DNA from: Acidobacteriota bacterium
GTDB taxonomy: Bacteria; Acidobacteriota; Terriglobia; Bryobacterales; Bryobacteraceae
DNA length: 47,873 nt
Direction of reading: 5' to 3'
Assembly: GCA_018268935.1 (NCBI GenBank)
Contig: JAFDVS010000062.1
Coordinates: 1 to 47,873 of the forward strand
The translations under genes and the position numbers were made by a program. This document shows, one piece after another, positions 26,114 to 33,762 of the stretch (its first letter is position 1; every line of letters starts with the position of its first letter). The notes under the pieces were generated by a model that had not been told where the DNA came from, searched no databases, and worked only from the letters and a program-made list of their open reading frames with translations.

Positions 26114-27202
26114 CTACTCCACACCACCAGCGAGCCTGCCATCCGGCCGCAATCGAATCGTCCGCCCGCGCCATTCCACAGTCTCTCCACCGAGCCCCAC
26201 CGCCCACACCGCAAACGCAAACAAATCCCACACCGGAGCCAACACAAATCCCCAAACCAGCGGCGTCCGCAACAACACTCCCGCTGCCGTGAACGCCATC
26301 ACCATTCGCAATACCACCAGCCCACTCGCTACCTGCCATTCGCCGCACATCCCTGCCGCCAATGCCCACAACCCCGCATGCGTCACCGGCAGCCCCGCAT
26401 ACTCCACCCGCGACACCCGTATCGTCCGGGCCCAGCGCACCTGGTGCCGCCACATCGCGCCCCAGCTCTCATACCGGATCCCCGTATCCACCACCACCTT
26501 CGACATCACCGCCCGCTTGCCCTGCCCGCGCGTCAACCGCTTCGCCAGTTGGTAATCATCCGCCAGGTAATCCGAAATCGGCTCAAACCCACCCATTGCC
26601 TTCCACTCCGCCGCACGGAAGCACAGCGTCGATCCCAGCCCGAATTCATTGATCCCCACCAGCGGAGCCACCAGCGTGCTCGGCGCAAAATCCATCGCAC
26701 TCCCCAACGCTTCCCAGGCCGCCGGCGCTCCCTCCGGAACCGCCCGGTACAGGCAGGTCACCACCCCCACCCGCGGATCCTCCAGCCCCGCCACAACGCG
26801 CCGCAGATAATCCGGCGCCACCAGAATGTCCCCGTCATTCATCACCCAGATCTCGCCCCTGGCGTGCCGCTCCAACTCCATCAGGTTCCCCGACTTCGCA
26901 TTCGGCCGCGCAAACCCGCTCACATACAACCGCGCACCGTCCAACTCCCGCACCGCATCCGCCGCCGGATCATCAGCCCGGTTCACTCCATACAAAACTT
27001 CGTACTCCGGATAGTCAATGCGCGTGTGCGACCGAATCGCCCGCTCGAAAAACGCATCCCGCCCATGCACTGGCTTCAGTATCGAAACAGAAGGAAACCG
27101 CGTCGCATCGGCCTCCCGCCGCAGCAGTTGGCGAATCACGGCCGCCAGCGCAACAAGCTGGTAGCCCGCCGCCGCCGCGCACACCGCATAGAGAAGCCAC
27201 AT
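26114..27202 (-). CDS. hpnI: Hopanoid-associated glycosyltransferase HpnI
   Basis: A 362-residue membrane-bound GT2/GT21 glycosyltransferase, related to ceramide glucosyltransferases. It has an N-terminal membrane helix (MWLLYAVCAAAAGYQLVALA), SVSILKPVHGRDAFFERAI, the nucleotide/metal-binding VMNDGDILVAPDYLRRV, GLGSTLCFRAAEWKAMGG, DDYQLAKRL, and QVRWARTIRVSR (the QxxRW motif), then C-terminal membrane helices. HpnI adds N-acetylglucosamine to bacteriohopanetetrol. Its ATG overlaps the stop of the upstream transporter gene by one base (TGATG), and hpnJ heads the operon, which supports the call. The deacetylase HpnK is not present here. Confidence 0.85.
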   Translation of the reverse strand: MWLLYAVCAAAAGYQLVALAAVIRQLLRREADATRFPSVSILKPVHGRDAFFERAIRSHTRIDYPEYEVLYGVNRADDPAADAVRELDGARLYVSGFARPNAKSGNLMELERHARGEIWVMNDGDILVAPDYLRRVVAGLEDPRVGVVTCLYRAVPEGAPAAWEALGSAMDFAPSTLVAPLVGINEFGLGSTLCFRAAEWKAMGGFEPISDYLADDYQLAKRLTRGQGKRAVMSKVVVDTGIRYESWGAMWRHQVRWARTIRVSRVEYAGLPVTHAGLWALAAGMCGEWQVASGLVVLRMVMAFTAAGVLLRTPLVWGFVLAPVWDLFAFAVWAVGLGGETVEWRGRTIRLRPDGRLAGGVE

Positions 27203-27564
27203 CACAGGGATAAGAGTAGAACGCCCGAGGCCACCAGCGCAGCACCCACCCACCGCTGCCAGGTCACTTGTTCCTTCAAAACAACCTTCGCCAGAAATGT
27301 TTCCACCACATAGGTCGCCGCCGTCGCCGGAACGGCAAAACTCAAATCCGCAATCTTCAGCAACTCCAGAAACGCGAAGAAAGACACGGCCATGCACACA
27401 ATCGCCAGGATCAGCAATCTCCTTCGCAACACCGCCGCAAACAGGCGTCCCATCGCCGATGGCCGGAAGTCCGTCACCTCGCCCTGCCGCTTCATCTCAT
27501 GCGATTGCAGCAGGTCGCTCAATACCGTCGACGTCACGATCAGCCCCACCAGCACCCACTTCAT
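27202..27564 (-). CDS. Half-size DMT/EmrE-like membrane protein, second of a pair
   Basis: A 120-residue protein with four hydrophobic helices: WVLVGLIVTSTVLSDLL, LLILAIVCMAVSFFAFLELL, AVPATAATYVVETFL and WVGAALVASGVLLLSL. It has the short EamA/SMR layout (PATAATYVVETFLAKVVLKE matches the conserved P-x-A-Y-x-x-x-x-x-x-E block). The ATG at 27564 overlaps the previous stop by four bases; its stop overlaps the hpnI ATG. Together with its neighbour it could form a heterodimeric flippase similar in arrangement to ArnE/ArnF; the cargo, perhaps a lipid-linked sugar for hopanoid modification, is inference. Confidence 0.8.
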   Translation of the reverse strand: MKWVLVGLIVTSTVLSDLLQSHEMKRQGEVTDFRPSAMGRLFAAVLRRRLLILAIVCMAVSFFAFLELLKIADLSFAVPATAATYVVETFLAKVVLKEQVTWQRWVGAALVASGVLLLSL

Positions 27565-27926
27565 GACTGCTCCTTCGTCGATGGCGCAGTCAACCCCACC
27601 AGCACCGTCCCCGCCACAATCAACGCCGTCCCAACCCATCGCTCCGGAGTGATCGTCTCACCCAGAAACCATCGCCCCGCAAACGCCGACAGCGGATACC
27701 CAAGCGCCGTCACCGGCAGCACAAAACTCAAGTCGGCCCAGCTCAGCAGCGTCATCCGCGACAGCGTCCACACAATCAGCAGCGCCACGCCCCCAAACAC
27801 CCACGGGCTCAAAACACCCGCCGGCGATTTCATGCCCAGGCCCAAACACAAATTCCCGATAACGTTGCTGAGAACAACCACGGCCGTGAATACAGCCGTC
27901 TTCCAGAACACTCCGCGCACGCGCAT
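27561..27926 (-). CDS. Half-size DMT/EmrE-like membrane protein, first of a pair
   Basis: A 121-residue protein with four predicted membrane helices: TAVFTAVVVLSNVIGNLCLG, WVFGGVALLIVWTLSRM, LSFVLPVTALGYPLSAFAG and WVGTALIVAGTVLVGL. It carries the family block SFVLPVTALGYPLSAFAGRW followed by LGE. It overlaps hpnJ by one base at its start and its partner by four bases at its end, so all four genes are translationally coupled. Partner of the 27202-27564 protein. Confidence 0.8.
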   Translation of the reverse strand: MRVRGVFWKTAVFTAVVVLSNVIGNLCLGLGMKSPAGVLSPWVFGGVALLIVWTLSRMTLLSWADLSFVLPVTALGYPLSAFAGRWFLGETITPERWVGTALIVAGTVLVGLTAPSTKEQS

Positions 27927-29377
27927 CAGCGTGCGGAAATGGCCGTCGCCGCCCGGTGCTCCTCGACAAACTTCTTGCGCTTGGCGCGCAACGCGAGGTA
28001 TTCGCGAGCTTCTTTATGCAGCCGCCGCCGCTCCTCACCGTTGAAGATCGCCTTCCGCACCACGCGCCAGATCGCCTTCGGCCGGAAGTAATATTCGCCG
28101 TAGAAGCGCTCTACCCAATCCACCAGTTCCGCCCGGTCCAGATTCTCGTAGCGGATGTTCGGCAACTGGTGCCCCTGATCATCCGTCATCGAATCAATCG
28201 TGATCAGTCCGTTCTGCTTCACGTAATCGTAGAACTCCGTGCCCGGATACGGATGCGCAATCGAAACCTGAATCGTCTCCGTGTCCAGCGACTTCGCGAA
28301 ATCAATCGTCCGCCGAATCGACTCCCGCGTGTCCCCCGGCAGTCCCACAATAAAGTCGCCGTGAATCGTCAGACCCAGCTTGTGCGCATTCTCCGTGAAG
28401 CGCTTCGCCATGTCCAGATTCGCGCCCTTCTTGATGTTCTTCAACACCTGCGGATCGCCCGTCTCATAGCCCACGATCATCAGCCGCGCCCCGGCTTCCT
28501 TCATCGCCTTCAGCGTGTCGTAATCCGTGGTCACGCGCGACGTGCAAGACCAGGTGAAGTTCAGCGGCCCCAGCTTTTCGCAAATCTCCAGCGTGCGCTT
28601 CTTCTGGTAGTTGAACGTATCATCGTCGAAGAAGATCTCCTTCAACCCCTGAAAATTCTCCAGCGCATACTTCACTTCGTTCGCCACATCCGCGGACGAA
28701 CGCACCCGCCACCGGTGCCCGCTATGCGTCTGCGGCCACAAACAGAACGTGCACTGCGCCGGACACCCGCGCGAGCTGTACATCGAAATGAACGGATGCT
28801 TCAGAAACGGAACGTTGTAACGCCGGAAATCCAGATCCCGCTTGTAGACCTTCGACACCCACGGCAGCTCATCCAGGTTCTCCACATACCCGCCCTCGGC
28901 GTTGTGCACCACCTCGCCGTTCTTCCGGAAACTCACATTCGGAATCTCGTCCAAAGGCGTGCCCGTGGCGTACTTCACAATCGGATGATCGAACTCCCGC
29001 CGAACGACAAAGTCGATGGCAGGCGTCGTGCGCAGAATCTTCTCCGGCTCTACCGTCACCGGCGGACCCACGAAGCATACCTTCAGCTTCGAGTTCACGT
29101 CCTTCATCATCTGCGCCATCTTCACATCGACATCAAAGCCCGGCGTCGACGTGAACAGAACCAGCAGTTCGAAGTTCTTCGCCGTCTCCACCGTCTGCTC
29201 GATGCTCACCTTGTGCGGCGGCGCATCCAATACCTTGCTGTCCGGCAACAAACCCGCCGGATAACACAGCCAGACCGGATACCAGTACGATTCAATTTCC
29301 CTTGTGGCAGGCCAGCGGGAACTGGCTCCCCCATCGAAGCCTTCAAAGCTGGGAGGATTCAGGAATAAGGTGCGCAT
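27926..29377 (-). CDS. hpnJ: Hopanoid-associated radical SAM protein HpnJ
   Basis: A 483-residue B12-binding-type radical SAM protein. The N-terminal half (1-140) is the Rossmann-like cobalamin-binding-type domain. The radical SAM cluster motif RGCPAQCTFC has C205, C209 and C212. Further typical blocks are EIFFDDDTFNYQKKR, RLMIVGYETGDPQVL, HGDFIVGLPGDTRESI and IAHPYPGTEFYDY. HpnJ has been linked to forming the cyclopentane (cyclitol) ring of bacteriohopanetetrol cyclitol ether, downstream of HpnI and HpnK. The frame can start from TTG 29386, but ATG 29377 matches the usual MRTLFLNPPSF opening. First gene of the four-gene operon. Confidence 0.9.
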   Translation of the reverse strand: MRTLFLNPPSFEGFDGGASSRWPATREIESYWYPVWLCYPAGLLPDSKVLDAPPHKVSIEQTVETAKNFELLVLFTSTPGFDVDVKMAQMMKDVNSKLKVCFVGPPVTVEPEKILRTTPAIDFVVRREFDHPIVKYATGTPLDEIPNVSFRKNGEVVHNAEGGYVENLDELPWVSKVYKRDLDFRRYNVPFLKHPFISMYSSRGCPAQCTFCLWPQTHSGHRWRVRSSADVANEVKYALENFQGLKEIFFDDDTFNYQKKRTLEICEKLGPLNFTWSCTSRVTTDYDTLKAMKEAGARLMIVGYETGDPQVLKNIKKGANLDMAKRFTENAHKLGLTIHGDFIVGLPGDTRESIRRTIDFAKSLDTETIQVSIAHPYPGTEFYDYVKQNGLITIDSMTDDQGHQLPNIRYENLDRAELVDWVERFYGEYYFRPKAIWRVVRKAIFNGEERRRLHKEAREYLALRAKRKKFVEEHRAATAISAR

Positions 29378-29437
29378 GGATGGCAAATTTTAGGGTAGCG
29401 CCAAGAAGGTTACTTCTACAAGCTTGTACAGATTCAA

Positions 29438-30172
29438 CTACGGCCGGTTCGCCAGTGCGTGATCGGTTGACGGAAGTACCGCCGTCTCCGCGGCTCGCGT
29501 GAAATTCGAGTAATCGATAGCCATTTCCGCCTTCCCCCACAACCGGGTCTCTACTGTCCCCGTCGTGTGAACCGGAACCGCCATCCCATCCCGAACCTGA
29601 TATTCACGCACAAAATCGAATCGCTTGATAAACACCGAAGGATTCTTCGCCAGCCGACCCGCTTCCCGCACCGGCAGATACGTCTCCTGATCAAGCCACA
29701 GCTCGCCCTTGAACGTGCCCGCCATTTTCTTCTTCGGGGTCAACTGGAATACATGAACCTGCGCCCCCGCACGGTCCGAAATGCCCTTGTATTTAAACCT
29801 GTAAAATTCCGGTGTGATCGGTGGCGCCGTCTTGTCCGTCGACTCCACTTCCGTCGCCAGAAACCGCGCAATCACTTCCTTCTTCACCGTGTTATCACCC
29901 TCGAATCGCAGCGCATCATACGTGATCCGCCCAATCCGCGAAATCGATCGCAACGCCTGTAGCTTCCCTTTTTTCTTCAACTTCGGAAGCTCCGCCACCA
30001 TGCTCACGTTCATCGATACACCGCGCATCTGCTGCTGCTGCGCCTTGGAAGCTTCGAGAAACCGCGAAAGCACGCTCTCGTTGCCCGTTTCCGGACCATC
30101 ATCAAAGGCGCCGTCTGCACTCCAACCGGCGGCTGCCAGCGCTACGGTCAAGAATAAGATGCGGGTATACAA
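29438..30172 (-). CDS. Exported LolA-like / outer-membrane lipoprotein-sorting domain protein
   Basis: A 244-residue protein with a signal peptide (MYTRILFLTVALAAAGWSADG). The body matches the lipoprotein-sorting fold: FLEASKAQQQQMRGVSMNV, AQVHVFQLTPKKK, GELWLDQETYLPVREAGRL and SVFIKRFDFVREYQVRDG. Such proteins bind hydrophobic lipid in the periplasm. It lies 60 bases upstream of hpnJ on the same strand, so it might be co-expressed with the hopanoid operon, but this is only positional. Confidence 0.75.
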   Translation of the reverse strand: MYTRILFLTVALAAAGWSADGAFDDGPETGNESVLSRFLEASKAQQQQMRGVSMNVSMVAELPKLKKKGKLQALRSISRIGRITYDALRFEGDNTVKKEVIARFLATEVESTDKTAPPITPEFYRFKYKGISDRAGAQVHVFQLTPKKKMAGTFKGELWLDQETYLPVREAGRLAKNPSVFIKRFDFVREYQVRDGMAVPVHTTGTVETRLWGKAEMAIDYSNFTRAAETAVLPSTDHALANRP

Positions 30173-30285
30173 TAATATTCCTTATGTTGGACGACGGGCC
30201 TGTCCAATACTCACTTTACCAGTACTCTCCGTGCCCGTGCAATTCGCCCACACCACGCCCAAACACCATCGAAATGTGCCAACTC

Positions 30286-30314
30286 TTCAGAGCCGCGCGC
30301 GTGAGCAAGCGGGC
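30286..30314 (+). repeat. GAGCCGCGCGCG dispersed repeat
   Basis: CTTCAGAGCCGCGCGCG followed by TGAGCAAGCGGGCC. One of the best-preserved copies, in the 194-base gap before the tiny membrane protein. CCGC and GCGG arms can pair. Confidence 0.65.
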
Positions 30315-30366
30315 CTAACATAACGGATGCATTTCACATCGGTTGGCTTCGTGTAAATATGAACCG

Positions 30367-30573
30367 TCAGGCCGCTTTGCGATTCGGACCACCCAGCATC
30401 CGCGCCGGCAAGTACAAAATCGCCTTCAGCAGTTCCAATACCCCGCCCACGGCAATCCCCACCAGCCGGAACGGCAGCAGAATCAGCCACACAAACGGAT
30501 ACGCAATCAAAGCCAGCAGCGCCAGCGGCCAGCAGAGCAGAAACAACAGCAGCCAAACCAGGAAGGTGAACAT
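30367..30573 (-). CDS. Tiny membrane protein
   Basis: A 68-residue protein that is almost all hydrophobic: helices MFTFLVWLLLFLLCWPLALL and ALIAYPFVWLILLPFRLVG are followed by an amphipathic GGVLELLKAILYLPARM. The C-terminus GGPNRKAA is basic. The even spread of Leu/Pro/Trp looks like a genuine small inner-membrane protein. No family can be named; it stands alone between repeats. Confidence 0.55.
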   Translation of the reverse strand: MFTFLVWLLLFLLCWPLALLALIAYPFVWLILLPFRLVGIAVGGVLELLKAILYLPARMLGGPNRKAA

Positions 30574-30659
30574 GCCAATGGTCTCCTCATTCCTAATCTA
30601 CGCACACCAAACCGGAAAGTTCCCCAAACCGTCCCTCCCCTCCTGAGCCGGTAGCTTCG

Positions 30660-30688
30660 GAAGCCGCGAGCGTAAGCGAGCCGGTCCC
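30660..30688 (+). repeat. Variant of the GAGCCGCGCGCG dispersed repeat
   Basis: GAAGCCGCGAGCG followed by TAAGCGAGCCGGTCCCC, sharing the arms and spacing of the family with several substitutions. It stands before the S41 protease promoter region. Confidence 0.4.
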
Positions 30689-30743
30689 CCACCCTAAGAT
30701 CCGATACAAGACCTTTTCCCCTTTGATCCGTATTAGGAAAGCT

Positions 30744-31808
30744 ATGCTCCGAGCAATACCCTTCTTCCTCGCCACCCTCCTCGCCGCCCAACCAGGCCCC
30801 GACAAAGATCTCACCATCGACGCCACTGAGCGCAAAGCCGCCATCAACGGCGTCCTTGAGGCCCTCGACAAACGCTACGTCTTCCCCGAAGTGGCCAGGA
30901 AAATGGAATCCGCCATCCGTGATCGCCAAGCCAAAGGCGAATACGACACCATCACCAGTGCCGCCGATTTCGCCCGCCTCCTCACCACCCACCTCCAGCA
31001 AGTCAGCAAGGATAAACACCTCCGCGTCCGCCACAGCTTCGATCCCATCCCTGAGCGCCCCGAAACCAATCGCCAGCCCTCAAAAGAGGAAATCGAGGAA
31101 TTCCGCGCCCGCATGGCCAAAGACAACTTCGGCTTCGAGCGTGTCGAGCGCCTCCCCGGCAACGTCGGCTACCTCGACCTCCGTGGCTTCTTCTCCGCTG
31201 CCTTCGGCGCAGAAACCGCCGTCGCCGCCATGAACCTGCTCTCCAACAGCGACGCCCTCATCGTCGACCTGCGCCGCAATGGCGGCGGCGATCCCGCCAT
31301 GGTCGCCCTCATCTCCAGCTATTTGTTCGACGATGTCACCCACCTCAACGATCTCTACTTCCGCCCCGCCGACTCCACCCGTCAATGGTGGACCCTGCCC
31401 TTCGTCCCAGGCAAAAAGCTAGCCGGCAAGCCCGTCTACGTCCTCACCAGCAACCGCACCTTCTCCGCCGCCGAAGAGTTCACCTACAACCTCAAGAATC
31501 TCAAGCGCGCCACCATCATCGGCGAAACCACCGGCGGTGGAGCGCATCCCGGCGGCACCACCCGCCTCAGCGCCCATTTCCAAGCCTTCATCCCCACCGG
31601 CCGCGCCATCAACCCCATCTCCAAAACCAATTGGGAAGGCGCCGGCGTCACCCCCGACGTCCCACTCAACCAGGAAGCCGCCCTCAAAACCGCGCATCTG
31701 ATGGCCGCAAAGAAAATCCGCGAATCAGAAAAAGACAAACGCCTCGTCTCCCAACTCGATGGCCTCATCCAGACCCTCGAAAAAGAAGCCGAGGCGTTGC
31801 GAAAATAA
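30744..31808 (+). CDS. Secreted S41-family serine peptidase
   Basis: A 354-residue exported peptidase of the S41 (C-terminal processing/IRBP-like) family with signal peptide MLRAIPFFLATLLAAQP. Catalytic-core signatures: KDKHLRV with H92, GNVGYLDLRGFF, ALIVDLRRNGGGDPAMV, the serine in TSNRTFSAAEEF (S241), ETTGGGAHPGG and EGAGVTPDVPL. No PDZ domain is apparent, so it belongs to the shorter IRBP-like group. ATG 30744 is preceded by AGGAAAG, which decides the start over TTG 30723. Converges with the M56 gene 10 bases away. Confidence 0.88.
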   Translation: MLRAIPFFLATLLAAQPGPDKDLTIDATERKAAINGVLEALDKRYVFPEVARKMESAIRDRQAKGEYDTITSAADFARLLTTHLQQVSKDKHLRVRHSFDPIPERPETNRQPSKEEIEEFRARMAKDNFGFERVERLPGNVGYLDLRGFFSAAFGAETAVAAMNLLSNSDALIVDLRRNGGGDPAMVALISSYLFDDVTHLNDLYFRPADSTRQWWTLPFVPGKKLAGKPVYVLTSNRTFSAAEEFTYNLKNLKRATIIGETTGGGAHPGGTTRLSAHFQAFIPTGRAINPISKTNWEGAGVTPDVPLNQEAALKTAHLMAAKKIRESEKDKRLVSQLDGLIQTLEKEAEALRK

Positions 31809-31818
31809 GCGCTGAGGG

Positions 31819-33324
31819 TTACTCCGCCAGCTTGTAGTTAATCGTGATCGTCGTGATCACCTCCACCGGCTGCCCGTTCAACAATGTCGGCTGGTACCGC
31901 CACTGGCTCACCGCATCCATCGCGGCTTTCGTCAACTCCGCATTCACCAGCGAATTCACGCTCCGCAAGCTCACGATGTTCCCTTCAGTTCCAATCACTC
32001 CTTCCAGCAACACCGTGCCTTCAATCCCCGCTTGCTGCAGGTGCTGTGGATACCCTGGCCGTTCCATCTTCAACACCTTGGTCGCCTGCACATTGCCCCC
32101 CACCCGGATCCGTTGCGGAGTCCCCGACACCGCCGCCGGAGCCGCCACCGCCGGCTTCTTCCCGGTCACCGTCAGCGTCTCACTGATCTTCCCGACATTC
32201 AGCATCAGATCCAGTTGCCGCGCCTCCGTCTCAGCGATCCGGATGCCGGACTGCGAAAGCACCGCGAAGCCCCGCGCCCGCACTTCCACCGTATACTCCC
32301 CACCCGGGATCCCCGCGAAACTATACTTCCCATCCGCCCCGCTCCGCGTAATTTCCTTCCCATTCTTCGAAATCAGCAGCACCTCCGCACCTGGAATCAC
32401 CGCCTTGCTCGCATCCATCACCGACCCCGCCAGCCGCGCCGATCCCGGCTGCGCCTGCGTCTTTACCGTCACCAGCACAAGCACCGCGCACGCCGCCACC
32501 AGCGCCAGTGCCGACCGCATCCGCCGGCTCGGATTCCCCCGCGAAATCGAAGGATTCAACGCCGCCCGTATCCGCCCTTCCAGATGCGTCCGCTGCGCCA
32601 TCGGCACCGACATCGCCGGAGCCCGCTGCCCCGAAGCCAGATCCAGCAGATGCTGCGCATAGTCCGACGCCTTCGCGCCATGTCGCAACACGGCATCGTC
32701 ACAAGCCTTCTCCCGCTCCCGCCGCATTGCCGCCGCGCCAATCCACACCAGCGGATTGAACCAGTAAATCGCGCACGCCGCCCCAGCCAACATCTGCGTC
32801 AGAAAATCGTGCCGCGCAATGTGCGCCTGCTCATGCAGCAGCACCACCCGCAGCCGCTCCTCAGTCCACGATGCAGCCTCAACCGGCAATGCAATCACCG
32901 GACGAAATACACCCCACGTCATCGGCGTCCGTATGCGCTCCGATAAATACACGTTCGATGCCTGCCCCGCGAACGGCCGCAGATGCCGCCGCTGCCGTGC
33001 CAGCAGCACCAGCCCGATCAATTGATACGCCGCAATCAGCAGCGCGCCCCCAAGCCACACCCGTAACGGTAAATCCGCATTCGGTTCCATCTCGCCCGCC
33101 GTGATTGCTGCAGAGGCAACCACCGGCCCCGCCGCAAACGCCGGCGTATCCAGCACCACTACCGCCGGAGCCGATCGCTCCATCAACGGCAGCAACAGCA
33201 TCACCGCCATCGCCGCCACCCACACCATATGCCGCTCCGACGCCGCCCGGCGCCCCAATAACAACGCAGCCAGCCAGGCACACAATGCCACCAGCGCGCT
33301 TTTCCATGCCATTGCTTCCAGCAT
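31819..33324 (-). CDS. BlaR1-like M56 metallopeptidase with carboxypeptidase-regulatory-like and TonB C-terminal domains
   Basis: A 501-residue membrane protein. The N-terminal part has several membrane helices and an M56 metallopeptidase site: HEQAH (164-168) and the downstream glutamate in RREREKACDDAVL. After a further helix (about 270-290) follows a periplasmic CarboxypepD_reg-like domain (GSARLAGSVMDASKAVIPGA ... FAGIPGGEYTVEV) and a C-terminal TonB-type domain (GYPQHLQQAGIEGTVLLEGV ... AVSQWRYQPTLLNGQPVEV). The BlaI repressor gene ends two bases upstream. By analogy with BlaR1/BlaI it would sense an envelope signal and trigger cleavage of the repressor. Instead of a penicillin-binding sensor it carries these envelope-binding domains. 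Confidence 0.85.
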   Translation of the reverse strand: MLEAMAWKSALVALCAWLAALLLGRRAASERHMVWVAAMAVMLLLPLMERSAPAVVVLDTPAFAAGPVVASAAITAGEMEPNADLPLRVWLGGALLIAAYQLIGLVLLARQRRHLRPFAGQASNVYLSERIRTPMTWGVFRPVIALPVEAASWTEERLRVVLLHEQAHIARHDFLTQMLAGAACAIYWFNPLVWIGAAAMRREREKACDDAVLRHGAKASDYAQHLLDLASGQRAPAMSVPMAQRTHLEGRIRAALNPSISRGNPSRRMRSALALVAACAVLVLVTVKTQAQPGSARLAGSVMDASKAVIPGAEVLLISKNGKEITRSGADGKYSFAGIPGGEYTVEVRARGFAVLSQSGIRIAETEARQLDLMLNVGKISETLTVTGKKPAVAAPAAVSGTPQRIRVGGNVQATKVLKMERPGYPQHLQQAGIEGTVLLEGVIGTEGNIVSLRSVNSLVNAELTKAAMDAVSQWRYQPTLLNGQPVEVITTITINYKLAE

Positions 33325-33326
33325 GA

Positions 33327-33710
33327 TCAGACCCCTTTCTTGCGAGCTTCTTCGATAATTCGGCTCAGTTTCTCGAGTTCGGAAGGTTGGAGGCTCTTCG
33401 ATTCGGTGTCCAGCAAGGCGGCAACGGTCTGTTCCACGGACCCATCGAAGAACGTTTCCACGAGATGGCGCAACGCACTGCGTTTGGCCTGGTCCCGCGG
33501 TTCAGCGGGGAGGAAAACATATCGCGGACCATCCTGTTCGTGGCTCAGGTGTCCCTTCTCCTCCAGAATTCGCAGCATGGCTCGTACTGCGGAGTAGCTC
33601 GGCGCGTCCGGCATCGCCTCACGCACCTCCGCCGCGGTCGCTTTGCCAGCCCGGTACAGGATGTCCATAATCTGGCGTTCGCGTCGGCTGAGTGCGTGAG
33701 CACGTTTCAT
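33327..33710 (-). CDS. BlaI/MecI-family repressor
   Basis: A 127-residue winged-helix repressor: LSRRERQIMDILYRAGKATA then AEVREAMPDAPSYSAVRAML (recognition helix) and RILEEKGHLSHEQDGPRYVF. The C-terminal half (VETFFDGSVEQTVAALL) is the dimerisation part seen in BlaI/MecI proteins that pair with M56 receptors. It is the first gene of the operon with the M56 protein. A palindrome directly at its start codon suggests autorepression. Confidence 0.9.
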   Translation of the reverse strand: MKRAHALSRRERQIMDILYRAGKATAAEVREAMPDAPSYSAVRAMLRILEEKGHLSHEQDGPRYVFLPAEPRDQAKRSALRHLVETFFDGSVEQTVAALLDTESKSLQPSELEKLSRIIEEARKKGV

Positions 33711-33725
33711 GCTAAAAATTTAGCA
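33710..33725. promoter_or_regulatory. Probable BlaI-type operator
   Basis: TGCTAAA-AA-TTTAGCA, a perfect 7-bp inverted repeat with a 2-base centre, immediately upstream of (and touching) the repressor's start codon. BlaI-family repressors bind short dyads of this size over their own promoters. It also lies 38 bases before the divergent PLP decarboxylase gene, so it may control both. Confidence 0.6.
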
Positions 33726-33762
33726 CACCCCGCCATCACCCGTCAATAGGCATCATGGAAAT

